NCBI RefSeq assembly: GCF_027579695.1
Contig: NC_083592.1
Location: 32,197,461-32,261,460 of the forward strand
Direction: 5' to 3'
From: Neoarius graeffei
Taxonomy: Eukaryota > Chordata > Actinopteri > Siluriformes > Ariidae
DNA length: 64,000 bases
This document shows positions 1 through 8,772 of the stretch, piece by piece. A program made the position numbers and the translations under genes. Under the pieces are notes generated by a model. The model was not told the DNA's origin. It searched no databases and was given only the letters and a program-made list of their open reading frames with translations. Each line of letters begins with the position of its first letter. Position 1 is the first letter of the stretch.

Positions 1-169
1 TGCTGTGCCACTTTGGGAAACTAAGAGGCAAAGGGAAAAGGCAATTTCAGTAATGCCAAGAGGAAGGATATGGATTAAACAGGTCTTTGGTAACTTCCAA
101 ATCCAAGTACAGCAAACAAAGAGCTCAATTATCATGGGAAATACATAAGCTGCTTACTCAAGGTACGTA
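1..169. other. Unassigned flank
   Basis: I recognise no gene or repeat here. It is the DNA to the left of the first inverted-repeat element. Confidence 0.5.
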
Positions 170-432
170 TACAATCACAATTCCAAAAAGTTGGGATGCT
201 GCGTTAAACAAATAAAAACAGAATGTGATGATTTGGAAATCATGTAAACTCTATATTTCATTGAAAATAGTACAAAAACAACACAATAGTACAAAGACAG
301 TGTTGCTAGCATCAAATTCAAAATGAGCATATATTTTCAAAAAACAAAAATTTTGCAGTTTCAACATTTGATATGTTGTCTTAGTACTATTTTCAATGAA
401 ATATAGGGTTTTCATGATTTGCAAATCATCAC

Positions 433-750
433 TGTGGCAGTTCGATAGGAGTGAGTGGAGCACAGAGGACGGCAGGACAGAGATCAGGTTTATACAGACG
501 CTTTATTGCCACACTTTTCAGTCTAACAATATTTTACTCCCAACAAATAGGGATACACACACACTAGCATCTCGTCCGGGGGATGAGCCCCTCTGCTCTC
601 TGCTCTCTCTCCCTAAATAGGGCGCGGTCACTGGGAAGACACACACAAACACAGGTTAATTGCAGTCAGGTGTAGTGATTCTGCCACTTACCTTCCCTGA
701 CTCCGCCCTCCTGTCACAGACCGGCGCTTGACCACACCCCCGCTGCCACA
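433..750 (-). repeat. 3' LTR of Gmr1-like copy 1
   Basis: 318 bp, bounded by TGTGGCAG and CTGCCACA. It matches the LTR at 5,064-5,381 except for about 4 transitions. On the transcribed strand it carries an AATAAA just after GTGTGGC, a likely polyadenylation signal. The adjoining internal bases 751-765 read on the minus strand as a G-rich tract, the probable polypurine tract. Confidence 0.95.
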
Positions 751-3717
751 TACCCCCACCGCCCGACTCAGACTGGGCGCCCGTCCGGCCTGCAGCCGAC
801 TCCCCCCCCCTTGACAGGAGAGGAAGTCCGCCACGACCATCTGCGCCCCCGGCCTGTGGACCACCTTAAAATTAAAGGGTTGGAGTGCCAGATACCAATG
901 GGTGATCCGCGCGTTGGCATCTTTCATGCGGTGGAGCCACTGGAGGGGCACGTGGTCCAAACAGAGGGTGAAAGGGCGCCCCAGCAGGTAGTAACGGAGG
1001 GTGAGGACCGCCCACTTGATCGCCAGACACTCTTTTTCAATGGTGCTGTAGCGCCCCTCACGCACCGACAGCTTCCTACTGATGTATAGGATGGGGCGGT
1101 CCTCCCCCTCCATCTCCTGGGACAAAACCGCCCCCAGCCCTCTGTCCGATGCATCGGTCTGCAAAACAAAGGGGAGAGAAAAGTCAGGGGAGTGTAAAAG
1201 TGGCCCCCCACACAGTGCAGCCTTTACCTCAGAAAAAGCCCGCTGGCATTGCTCCGTCCACTGGACCGGATCTGGTGCCCCCTTTTTAGTGAGATCAGTC
1301 AGCGGGCTGGTGACGTCTGAATAATTAGGTATAAACCTACGGTAATAGCCAGCCAGCCCCAGGAACTGTCTCACCCCCTTTTTGGTCTTGGGCCTCGGGC
1401 AGGCCGCAATCGCTGCCATCTTATTAATTTGGGGACACACCTGCCCGTTGCCCAAGTGGAAGCCCAGATACCGTACTTCCACCCGCCCAATCGCACACTT
1501 CTTTGGGTTGGCTGTGAGCCCCGCTTGCCTCAGCAACCTAAGGATGGCCCTCAGATGTTCGAGGTGCCTCGGCCAGCCATTACTATAGATGATGATATCA
1601 TCTAGATAAGCGGCCGCATAAGTGGCATGGGGGCGGAGGACTCTGTCCATCAGCCGCTGAAACGTAGCGGGCGCCCCAAACAGCCCAAACGGAAGGGTGA
1701 TGAATTGGTGTAAACCAAACGGTGTGGAAAAGGCCATTTTTTCTCGGGATAGTGGAGTCAAGGGGATCTGCCAATATCCCTTCATCAAATCCAGCGTCGA
1801 ATAAAAGCAAGCAGTGCTGAGTCGATAGAGCAACTCATCAATACAAGGCATTGGGTACGCATCGAATTTAGACACTGCGTTGACTTTTCTATAGTCCACA
1901 CAGAACCGGACCGACCCGTCGGCCTTGGGTACCAAGACCACCGGGCTGCTCCAGTCACTGTGGGACTCCTCGACGATGCCCATTTCGAGCATGGTCTCAA
2001 GTTCTTCCCGAACCACCTTTTTTTTGTGTTCGGGTAGTCTGTAAGGGCGGCTACGCGCTACTACCCCCGGGGGCGTCTCTATGTGGTGCTCTATGAGGTT
2101 AGTGCGACCGGGCAGGGGCGAGAACACATCCGAAAACTCAGTCTGCAACTGGGCGACCTCCGTGAGTTGGGTCGGGGAGAGGTGGTCTCCACAGGGGACC
2201 GGAGAGGTACATGATGTAAATGCCCCTTTTTGAACCTCCGGCCCCAGCTCCGCCTTCTCTGGAACCACCGACACCAACGCCACGGGGACCTCCTCATTCC
2301 AGAGTTTAAGCAGGTTGAGGTGGTAAATTTCTAGCGCCCCACCCCTGTCCGTTCGCCTCACCTCATAGTCAACATCCCCGACTCGCCATGTGACCTCAAA
2401 GGGTCCTTGCCACTTGGCGATCAATTTGGAGCTCGATGTGGGCAACAGTACGAGTACTTTATCTCCCGGTGTGAACTCCCTAAGGCGCGTACCCTTGTTG
2501 TACAGGCGGGCTTGCCGTTCTTGGGCCTGCCGCAAATTCTCCTGGGTTAGGTGGGTGAGTGTGTGGAGTTTTGCGCGCAGGTCCATAACGTATTGAATTT
2601 CGTTCTTACTTTGTGAAGGTCCCTCCTCCCAATTTTCCCGCAGCACGTCTAAGATGCCGCACGGCTTACGCCCATATAATAATTCGAATGGGGAGAACCT
2701 CGTGGAGGCTTGGGGGACCTCTCGCACTGAAAACAACAAGGGCTCGAGCCACTTATCCCAATTACATGCGTCCTCACTTACGAATTTTTTAATGATATTC
2801 TTGAGGGTGCGATTGAACCGTTCCACTAAACCGTCCATTTGTGGGTGATACACGCTGGTGCGGATCGGCTTAATCCCCAATAACCCATACAGTTCGTGCA
2901 GTGTCTGTGACATAAATGTGGTGCCTTGATCAGTCAGAATCTCTTTCGGGATTCCAACTTGGGAGATAACGCGGAAGAGTGCCTCCGCAATACTGCGTGC
3001 TGAGATATTGCGCAGAGTCACTGCTTCCGGGTATCGCGTTGCATAGTCCACCAGAACTAATATAAAGCGGTACCCTCGTGCTGACCGATCTAATGGCCCG
3101 ACGAGATCCATCCCAATTCTCTCAAATGGGGTCTCGATCAATGGAAGAGGGTGCAAAGGCGCTTTTGGAATGGCCACTGGATTTACTAACTGGCATTCGC
3201 GGCATGCCGTACACCACCTACGAACATCGCCGCGAATCCCCGGCCAATAGAATCGGGCCATTATTCAGGCTAGTGTCTTATCCTGCCCTAAGTGTCCAGC
3301 CATGGGATTAAAGTGAGCCACCTGGAATACCAATTCCCGGCGGCTCCTCTGAATTAAAAGTTGCGTGACTCGCTCTTTAGTTTGAGTGTCCTGCATCACT
3401 TGGTATAACCTATCCTTCATAATCGCGAAGTAGGGGAAGGACGGGGTGGCGTTCGGCTGGAGCGTTTGACCATCGATTACTCTCACTTGGTCAAACGCAT
3501 GTCGCAGAGTCTCGTCTCGTGACTGCTCTAATGGGAAATCTGCGAGGGATTCCCCGAGAGAGAGGAGGGGCCAGCGGCTCCTCACTCTGACGCGGCGATG
3601 ACGTAGACGGCTCTGCGACAGCTGCTCCCGCCAAAGCGACACTGGGACCTCCCCCCCGTTAAATGGCAGGACACACTCTTGACTAAGTGTGTCATTAAAT
3701 CCCAAAATCCCGGCCAA
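688..3717 (-). pseudogene. Gmr1-like pol: integrase, reverse transcriptase, RNase H (one in-frame stop)
   Basis: Two same-frame ORFs (3,717-3,265 and 3,261-688) are separated by a single TGA at 3,265-3,267. The first ends with the His half of the integrase zinc finger (H-x-n-GH). The second has CTAC-REC, then the catalytic triad D52, D111, E147 with D,D-35-E spacing. Reverse transcriptase follows, with FCVDYRK, LPFG and an intact YLDD, then RNase H with TDAS, IEKECLA and LDH motifs. The second ORF alone is 857 residues and runs into the LTR. Integrase therefore precedes RT. The stop replaces a codon that is probably Arg (CGA to TGA would fit CpG decay), but readthrough cannot be excluded. The pol frame overlaps the end of the gag-PR frame, so a frameshift, programmed or mutational, is needed. 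RT catalytic residues are intact, unlike the second copy. Confidence 0.88.
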
Positions 3718-5015
3718 TCAGTCCCCAAAATTAAAGAGTGGGTAAGGTGAGGATTAACCGCTGCCTTCACTGTAACTTTTTCCCCTCGGAAAAGAATGTG
3801 GACCGACACCAAAGGGTAGCTGTGAACATCCCCGTGCACACACAACACCTTCACCCCCTGTGCTCCCCCCAATGCCTCGTTTTGCACCAGGCTTTGGTGA
3901 ATTGAGGTCTGATTACAACCAGAATCCACCAACGCCTGATATGTATCCCCTTGAATACTCACCGGTATGCGATACGCTCCAGCCCGATCGAGGGTGGCCT
4001 CTGGTGCGTCGGGGATCCGAACCACTGCGCCCACTTCCATCGCCGTGCACTGCTGTTGAAGGTGGCCCGGCTCCCCGCAGCGCCAGCAAACCGGCCCGGG
4101 CTTTCCCTCTGCACTGGTGTTCTGGGGCTCACTCACCTGAGGGGGGGGAGAGACAGACACAGAAGGGAGAAACGGGAGGGCACCGCGGGTGCGGCGGGCC
4201 GGCTGGGGTGGTGCCGGCCCCCGCCTCCGCGGTGGGGGAATGGGGTGAGGATGGGACACAGGAGGAGGGGGAGAGGGAGAGAGAGAAGAGGAGAGAAGAG
4301 AAGACGCCATCTGCTTTCCTGCCGCCAGAACAGCCGCCAAATGGTCCTCCGCCAGCTCGACTGCCTGATCCAGCGACGCCGGGCAGTGGCACTGGACCCA
4401 CTCCGCGGTTCCTGCTGGCAAACGAGCGATTAATTGGTCCAGCACCACCTGGTCGATGATCCCCTCGGCATTGTGGTTGTCGGCCCTCAACCACCGCCAG
4501 CAGGCGTCCCGGAGCTGCTGGCCGAACGCGAACGGCCGGCCGACTTCCTCCAAGCACACTGCGCGGAAGCGCTGGCGCTGCTTCTCTGGGGTGTGCCCCA
4601 CGCGCTGGAGGACGGCCCGGCAGAGGTCCGCGTAGGCCAGCTGGCGGTCGGCGGTGAGCTGTAGCGTGGCCAGCTGTGCCTCTCCCGTAAGCAGGGGGAG
4701 GAGGTGCGCCGCGCGCTGCTCCATCGGCCACCCCGAGGCTTCTGCGACTTGCTCGAAGAGCGTGATAAAAGCCTCGGGGTCATCCTGCGGACCCATCTTG
4801 GTGACGGTGAGGGGAGACAGGCCCGCGGTGGGAGCGCTGGTGGACCCCGCCGACGCGAGGAGGTGCCGGAACACCTCTCGGTCTTCTTGCTGGGCCAGCA
4901 CCAGGGCCTCGAAGTGTCGTTCTTGTTCCTTTCGGAGGGTGACGAGCGCCTGGTGCTGGCTTTGCTGGGCCGTGGCGAGGGCGTGGACCAGGTCGGCGAA
5001 TGGGGAGGACTCCAT
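3582..5015 (-). CDS. Gmr1-like gag with zinc knuckle and start of protease
   Basis: I chose the ATG at 5,015-5,013 (MESSPFADLV) because the second copy has the same start at 37,427. The longer ORF from 5,063 begins at GTG inside the primer site. The product is about 477 residues. The N-terminal half is a Gln-rich, coiled-coil-like capsid region that includes AFITLFEQVAE and WPMEQRAAHLLPLLTGEA. A Pro/Ser-rich stretch follows, then a CX2CX4HX4C knuckle (CWRCGEPGHLQQQC), then an aspartic protease with DSG near residue 370 and an ILGTDW motif. The frame ends at 3,582 after overlapping the pol frame by about 135 bp. The protein would package the RNA and process the polyprotein. The C-terminal tail after ILGTDW is probably out of frame. 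Confidence 0.85.
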   Translation of the reverse strand: MESSPFADLVHALATAQQSQHQALVTLRKEQERHFEALVLAQQEDREVFRHLLASAGSTSAPTAGLSPLTVTKMGPQDDPEAFITLFEQVAEASGWPMEQRAAHLLPLLTGEAQLATLQLTADRQLAYADLCRAVLQRVGHTPEKQRQRFRAVCLEEVGRPFAFGQQLRDACWRWLRADNHNAEGIIDQVVLDQLIARLPAGTAEWVQCHCPASLDQAVELAEDHLAAVLAAGKQMASSLLSSSLSPSPPPPVSHPHPIPPPRRRGPAPPQPARRTRGALPFLPSVSVSPPPQVSEPQNTSAEGKPGPVCWRCGEPGHLQQQCTAMEVGAVVRIPDAPEATLDRAGAYRIPVSIQGDTYQALVDSGCNQTSIHQSLVQNEALGGAQGVKVLCVHGDVHSYPLVSVHILFRGEKVTVKAAVNPHLTHSLILGTDWPGFWDLMTHLVKSVSCHLTGGRSQCRFGGSSCRRAVYVIAASE

Positions 5016-5044
5016 GGGGCTGATCAGCTGGTGCTCCACTATGA

Positions 5045-5062
5045 TCCCGGGTTTCGGCACCA
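5045..5062 (-). promoter_or_regulatory. Primer binding site matching tRNA-Phe
   Basis: On the minus strand, one base inside the 5' LTR, is TGGTGCCGAAACCCGGGA. This is the exact complement of the 18 nt at the 3' end of vertebrate tRNA-Phe including CCA. It fixes the 5' end of the element and its transcription direction. Confidence 0.9.
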
Positions 5063-5063
5063 C

Positions 5064-5381
5064 TGTGGCAGTTCGATAGGAGTGAGTGGAGCACAGAGGA
5101 TGGCAGGACAGAGATCAGGTTTATACAGACGCTTTATTGCCACACTTTTCAGTCTAACAATATTTTACTCCCAACAAATAGGGACACACACACACTAGCA
5201 TCTCGTCCGGGGGATGAGCCCCTCTGCTCTCTGCTCTCCCTCCCTAAATAGGGCACGGTCACTGGGAAGACACACACAAACACAGGTTAATTGCAGTCAG
5301 GTGTAGTGATTCTGCCACTTACCTTCCCTGACTCCGCCCTCCTGTCACAGACCGGCGCTTGACCACACCCCCGCTGCCACA
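5064..5381 (-). repeat. 5' LTR of Gmr1-like copy 1
   Basis: 318 bp, partner of 433-750. It would hold promoter and RNA start for the minus-strand transcript. It ends three bases from the LTR of an older element at 5,390, because the insertion hit the flank of that element. Confidence 0.95.
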
Positions 5382-5389
5382 ATCACATT

Positions 5390-5794
5390 TGTCATATAAA
5401 GGCAGATGGATGGATGTAAATGCAGGAAGAGTGTTTCTTACAAATAGGAAGGCAAACAGTTCAAAAATGTAAGACAAAGGCAAGCTCGTGAAATGGGCAA
5501 TGGTGAAGCGAGGTACAAACAAAATGCCAGAGGCAAAGACAAAAGGCAAAGTCCAAAATACACAAAATGAGTAAAAACCAGTAAAGCAATACACAGAACA
5601 AAAGCTTGGTACAGTAGGTACAGCATGTATACTTTGCAAAGTCTGTGTGTTGTCAGAGTCCTTAAAAGCATGTGCTGTGATTGTGCTGTAATCCAGAACA
5701 GGTGCATGGTAATTAGTCCTAATGGTGCTCTGCGCGTGCCGTAGTGTGCAGCATGCATTGCACGTGCCGATTGCCAATGTGATTGGATGTGACA
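5390..5794 (-). repeat. 3' LTR of deleted sushi-like element
   Basis: 405 bp with TGTCA...TGACA ends, alignable along its length with 7,367-8,394 outside the SINE. Confidence 0.8.
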
Positions 5795-5984
5795 GACCAC
5801 CTCCCAAAGGGCTCCCTCTGGGAGCTAAAAACTTCCTTGGTTGGCCCAGGGAATGAGGACCTGGAGCTGGACAAAGTCCCCCCAGCACTGCACTCTGGCT
5901 TGGGAAGGACATGGCACCAGAACATTGGCTTAAGTGAAGGTTTGGGTTCCCATTGGGCATTGAATGGGAGTGTGGATGCAGGTG

Positions 5985-6670
5985 GAGGCTTTGGTTCAAG
6001 CTTAGACTCGGACAAGGACATAGGCATGGACTCAGGAATAGACATGGGCATGGTCTCAGGCATGGACTTAGGCATGGACATGGGCATAGGCTCAGGCATG
6101 GGTCCAGGCATAGATTTGGGCATAGACATGAGCATGGACTCAAGCATGGACTCGGCCATAGACATGGGCACGGACTTGGGAAAAGACATGGGCTTGGGAA
6201 TGGGCATGGATTCAGGCATCAGCTTGGGCATGGACCTGAACATGGGCATGGACTCATGTGCAGATCTGGGCTTGAGCATGGGCATGGACCTTGGCATCAG
6301 CATGGGCATGGGCATGAGCTTTGACTCAGCCATGAACATGGGCTTTGACTCTGGCTTAGATTCTGACCTTGGCATGGGCTCTGGTGTCAGCATGGGCATG
6401 GACTCAGGGGTGGACCTGGGCTTGAGCATGGGCATGGACTCAGGCCTGGATCTGAGCTTGAGCATGGGCATGGACCCATCAGCATGGGCATAGACATGGG
6501 CATGGGCTCTGGCATGGACTCTGACCTTGGCATGGACTCTGGCATTAGTGTTTGCTTTGGCATGAGCATGGGCATGGGCTCTGGTATCAGCATAGGCAGG
6601 GCTTTGTGCTTAGACATGGGCTCAGAGACAGGCATAGGCTTTGGCATGGGAATGGGCTCTGGCATTCTAG
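5985..6670. repeat. Degenerate hexanucleotide repeat, open on both strands
   Basis: About 680 bp built from variants of GGCATG, GACATG and GACTCA. On the element's sense (minus) strand it encodes long runs of M-P-M-S/M-P-E-S. On the plus strand it encodes M-G-M-D-S-G type repeats. It begins right after the integrase zinc-finger Cys pair of the deleted LTR element, so it looks like a hexamer expansion inside a former coding region. The long ORFs on both strands follow from the period of 6, a multiple of 3, and are not evidence of genes. Confidence 0.85.
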
Positions 6671-7350
6671 CACGGGCACATTCAGCACAAGGCAAGACAT
6701 AGTCATGCGTGTTGATGAGCATATGGGTCCACCAGTATTTGGCCCTGAGGAGCTGGTACATGCCCTTAACGCCTAAATGGCCCGTGGCAGGAGAGGTGTG
6801 AGCCCATGCAATCACATGGTCTCTGAAACATGGCAGTTGAGCAACGGTCTCATCCTCCCTGAAGCCTGAAGCAACGGCTACCCTGTTGGCCTCTGTAGTG
6901 GAGGCTGCCCTATCGGCCTCTGGAGCGAACTCTGGACTGGAGGCCTCCACATCTGCTGCTGTGTTGGCCTCACAGATATCAGCCCTCCAAAAAAATTTCT
7001 AGGGGATCCTCCTTCCCTAGAGCTTAGTACAGGGATTTGAGCATGTTCCCAAAGGCCATGGAGATTTGGAGGCATGGGTGCTCTATTGTGAGCCCACCAG
7101 CATGCTGGTCCATTGAGCCAGTGAATCATGCAGCCTACCCAGACACTCTCTGTTGGCTTGGGCTCCACCTGGTCCTCATAGAAGAGCTTGCACTGTACCA
7201 GAAATCCACTGGGAGGATACTCCATACCATCATAAGGTGCCAGTATAGCCAACTCTAGCCACTGGATGAACCATACTGATCCCGGTTTAGGCACTGTGAC
7301 TCTGGAGTGGCAATGTACAGTGTGCCTGCTCTCTTCCACTACATCCACAG
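6670..7350 (-). pseudogene. gag / integrase zinc-finger remnant of deleted LTR element
   Basis: Minus-strand frames upstream encode a gag-like stretch (GFLVQCKLFYEDQ, then WLNGPACWWAHN). Downstream they encode HTSPATGHLGVKGMYQLL...YWW...CAECARA, the H2C2 finger of a Ty3/gypsy integrase. Everything between these two in a normal element is absent. The finger resembles the one in the chromodomain element at about 26,800-26,940, which supports a shared sushi-like origin. Non-functional. Confidence 0.75.
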
Positions 7351-7462
7351 TATTGGCGAAGTATTCTGTCATATAAAAGGTGAATGGACAGATGTGAATG
7401 CAGGAAGGGAGTTTATATAAAAGCAGGCAGGCAAACAATACAAAAACATAAGACAAAGGCAG

Positions 7463-8071
7463 TGGGCGGCGTGGTGGTGTAGTGGTTAGCACTGTTGCCT
7501 CACAGTGAGAAGATTCTGGGTTCAAGCCCAGCAGCCAATGAGGGCCTTTCTGTGTGGAGTTTGCATGTTCTCCCCGTGTCTGCGTGGGTTTCCTCCGGGT
7601 GCTCTGGTTTCCCCCCCAGTCCAAAGACATGCGGGTTAGGTTAACCCTTTGGTGACTGACCCCTTGAAAATGGTTCCTCCAGGAACCATGACATTTCAGT
7701 TGTCAAGACAACGGAAAAACTAAAATACAAATACAAGAGCATTTTGTTTTGTGCACAAGAGCATTGTGACGTATCTTTCTGGTTTTGTATTTTAGTTTTT
7801 CCGTTGTCTTGACAACTGAAACGTCATCGTTCCTGGAGGAACCATTTTCAAGGGGTCAGTCACCAAAGGGTTAATTGGTGGTCCTAAATTGACTGTGGAT
7901 GTGAGTGTGAATTGCTGTTTGTCTCTATGTGTTACCCCGTGATGATTTGACAACTTATCCAGGGTCAGCTGGGACAGGCTGCAGCTTGCCTGCGACCTTG
8001 CACAGGTTAAGTGGTTACAGATAATGGATGGATGGATGGATGGATGGATGGATGGATGGATGGATGGATGG
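7463..8071 (+). mobile_element. tRNA-derived SINE, interrupted by a TTAA MITE
   Basis: The head is GTGGTGTAGTGGTTAGCAC with a B-box-like GGGTTCAAGCCC. Then come the conserved body and an L2-like tail ending in (GGAT)n. The target duplication is 7,450-7,462 / 8,072-8,084. The body is split at 7,641-7,874 by another element. Confidence 0.9.
7645..7870. mobile_element. piggyBac-like MITE with long TIRs
   Basis: 226 bp flanked by TTAA on both sides (7,641-7,644; 7,871-7,874). It begins CCCTTTGGTGACTGACCCC and ends with its inverse. The inverted repeats cover most of the element, so it can fold into one long hairpin. TTAA flanks fit piggyBac (or Kolobok). It has no coding capacity and lies inside a SINE body, which dates it as the youngest layer there. 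Confidence 0.75.
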
Positions 8072-8613
8072 AAGACAAAGGTAGGGTCATGAAATGGGCA
8101 ATGGTCAAGTAAGGCACAAACAGAGTATCAGAGGTAAGGTGAAGGGCAATATTGAGAAACAATGACCATGATTCAAAAACCAGGAAAGCAGTACACGGCT
8201 TGGTAATGTGACACTAAGTACAGCGTGTATACTTCACAAAGTCTGTGTACTTGGGAAATCCTTATAAGCGCCTGCTGTGATTGCACTCTAATGCAGAACA
8301 GGTACATAGCAATTAGTCCTAATGGTGCTGTGTGTGCGTTGTAGTCTGTGGCACATACTGCATGTCCCGAGCACCAACGTGCGTAGACGTGACAGCATTC
8401 TGTTTTTATTTACATTTTACAGAGCATCCTCACTTTTTTGGACTTGGGGTTGTATAAAAAAAATAACATACAGTCCTGTGCAAATGTCTTAGTCACAGGT
8501 AAAGAAATGCTGTAGCTCAAAAATGGCTTAAAAATAATGAAATGAAATGTTTCAACATTAAAAATTACTATAAACAGCAATAAGCCATAATAAAGGAAAC
8601 AAAGTCAATACTT

Positions 8614-8761
8614 CCCCTCCTTGAACTGCCACCTTATTGTGGTGGAGGGGTTTGTGTGCTTGAATGATCCTAGGAGCTATGTTGTCGGGGGCATTATGCC
8701 CCTGTCAGGGTTTCCCAAGGCAGACAGGTCCTAGGTGACAGGCCAGACTAAGAGCAGTTCA
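8614..8761 (+). ncRNA. Candidate HDV-like self-cleaving ribozyme at LINE 5' end
   Basis: The first seven bases CCCCTCC pair with GGAGGGG at 8,644-8,650 (P1). TGAACTG (8,622-8,628) pairs with CAGTTCA (8,755-8,761), forming the P2 pseudoknot. CCA/TGG or CCACC/GGTGG between them gives P3. The insert contains CCTAGGA/TCCTAGG and GGGGCA/TGCCCC stems (P4). Just before P2's 3' strand is CTAAGAG, like the J4/2 segment with the catalytic C in HDV ribozymes. Predicted cleavage is immediately before base 8,614, exactly where the target duplication ends. HDV-like ribozymes are known at the 5' ends of R2, RTE and related elements. P1.1 is not obvious, and activity is inferred from the fold only. Confidence 0.6.
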
Positions 8762-8772
8762 CCAAAACCCCT

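Larger units (their letters stand above)
433..5381 (-). mobile_element. Gmr1-like Ty3/gypsy LTR retrotransposon, near-intact copy 1
   Basis: A complete 4,949-bp element read on the minus strand. It has two 318-bp LTRs that differ at only about 4 sites, all transitions. The LTR ends are TGTGGCAG...CTGCCACA, and the element is flanked by a perfect 5-bp target duplication ATCAC (428-432 and 5,382-5,386). The order in the direction of transcription is LTR, tRNA-Phe primer site, gag with protease, integrase, reverse transcriptase, RNase H, polypurine tract, LTR. Integrase before reverse transcriptase is the Ty1/copia-like order, known among Ty3/gypsy relatives from the Gmr1 group of fish and other deuterostomes. 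The near-identical LTRs imply recent insertion. One in-frame TGA and one frame change separate gag-PR from the rest of pol. Confidence 0.93.
5390..8394 (-). mobile_element. Deleted sushi-like Ty3/gypsy LTR element
   Basis: Two related LTRs (5,390-5,794 and 7,367-8,394, the latter enlarged by a SINE) start TGTCATATAAA and end GTGACA. The flanks ACATT (5,385-5,389) and GCATT (8,395-8,399) look like a 5-bp duplication with one change. Only about 1.57 kb of interior remains, coding on the minus strand. It holds a gag fragment joined to the integrase zinc-finger region, then a long hexanucleotide repeat. Protease, RT, RNase H and the integrase core are missing. The primer site just inside the 5' LTR resembles that of the element at 22,631-28,581. 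LTR divergence is much higher than in the Gmr1-like copy, so it is older. Confidence 0.8.
7367..8394 (-). repeat. 5' LTR of deleted sushi-like element, split by SINE
   Basis: Starts TGTCATATAAAA and ends GTGACA. The SINE at 7,463-8,071 interrupts it, and AAGACAAAGG(C/T)AG is duplicated on both sides. On the minus strand a TTATAAGG box (about 8,250) precedes GTGAAGTATAC (8,227-8,237) by roughly 30 bp. The primer site at 7,356-7,366 is largely complementary to that stretch. Confidence 0.8.
172..8452. mobile_element. Tc1/mariner-like long-TIR MITE, split by nested insertions
   Basis: The left part (172-432) contains most of both inverted repeats back to back. The right tip (about 8,395-8,452) ends GGGGTTG followed by TA. 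The same family is seen more completely at 40,768-42,706, where TA flanks CAACCCC...GGGGTTG. Here the element has no coding capacity. The two parts are separated by about 8 kb because two LTR elements lie inside it. The right-hand piece is recognised because it resumes the expected terminal sequence directly after the inner LTR element. The superfamily assignment rests on the TA flanks and on transposase remnants in the sister copy. Confidence 0.7.

Noticed and set aside
688-3261. Integrase-first order as a rearrangement or assembly artefact
   Set aside because: The LTRs, primer site and target duplication are intact, the ORF runs through the junction, and the order matches a known lineage.
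3860-4731. Long ORFs opposite and out of frame to gag (199-200 aa), and similar ones at 37,778-38,720
   Set aside because: GC-rich shadows of the Gmr1-like gag. The zinc knuckle and capsid motifs are in the chosen frame.
5783-6493. 236-aa Met/Gly/Asp repeat protein on the plus strand
   Set aside because: A translation of the hexamer repeat. It has no start context and is antisense to the retroelement.
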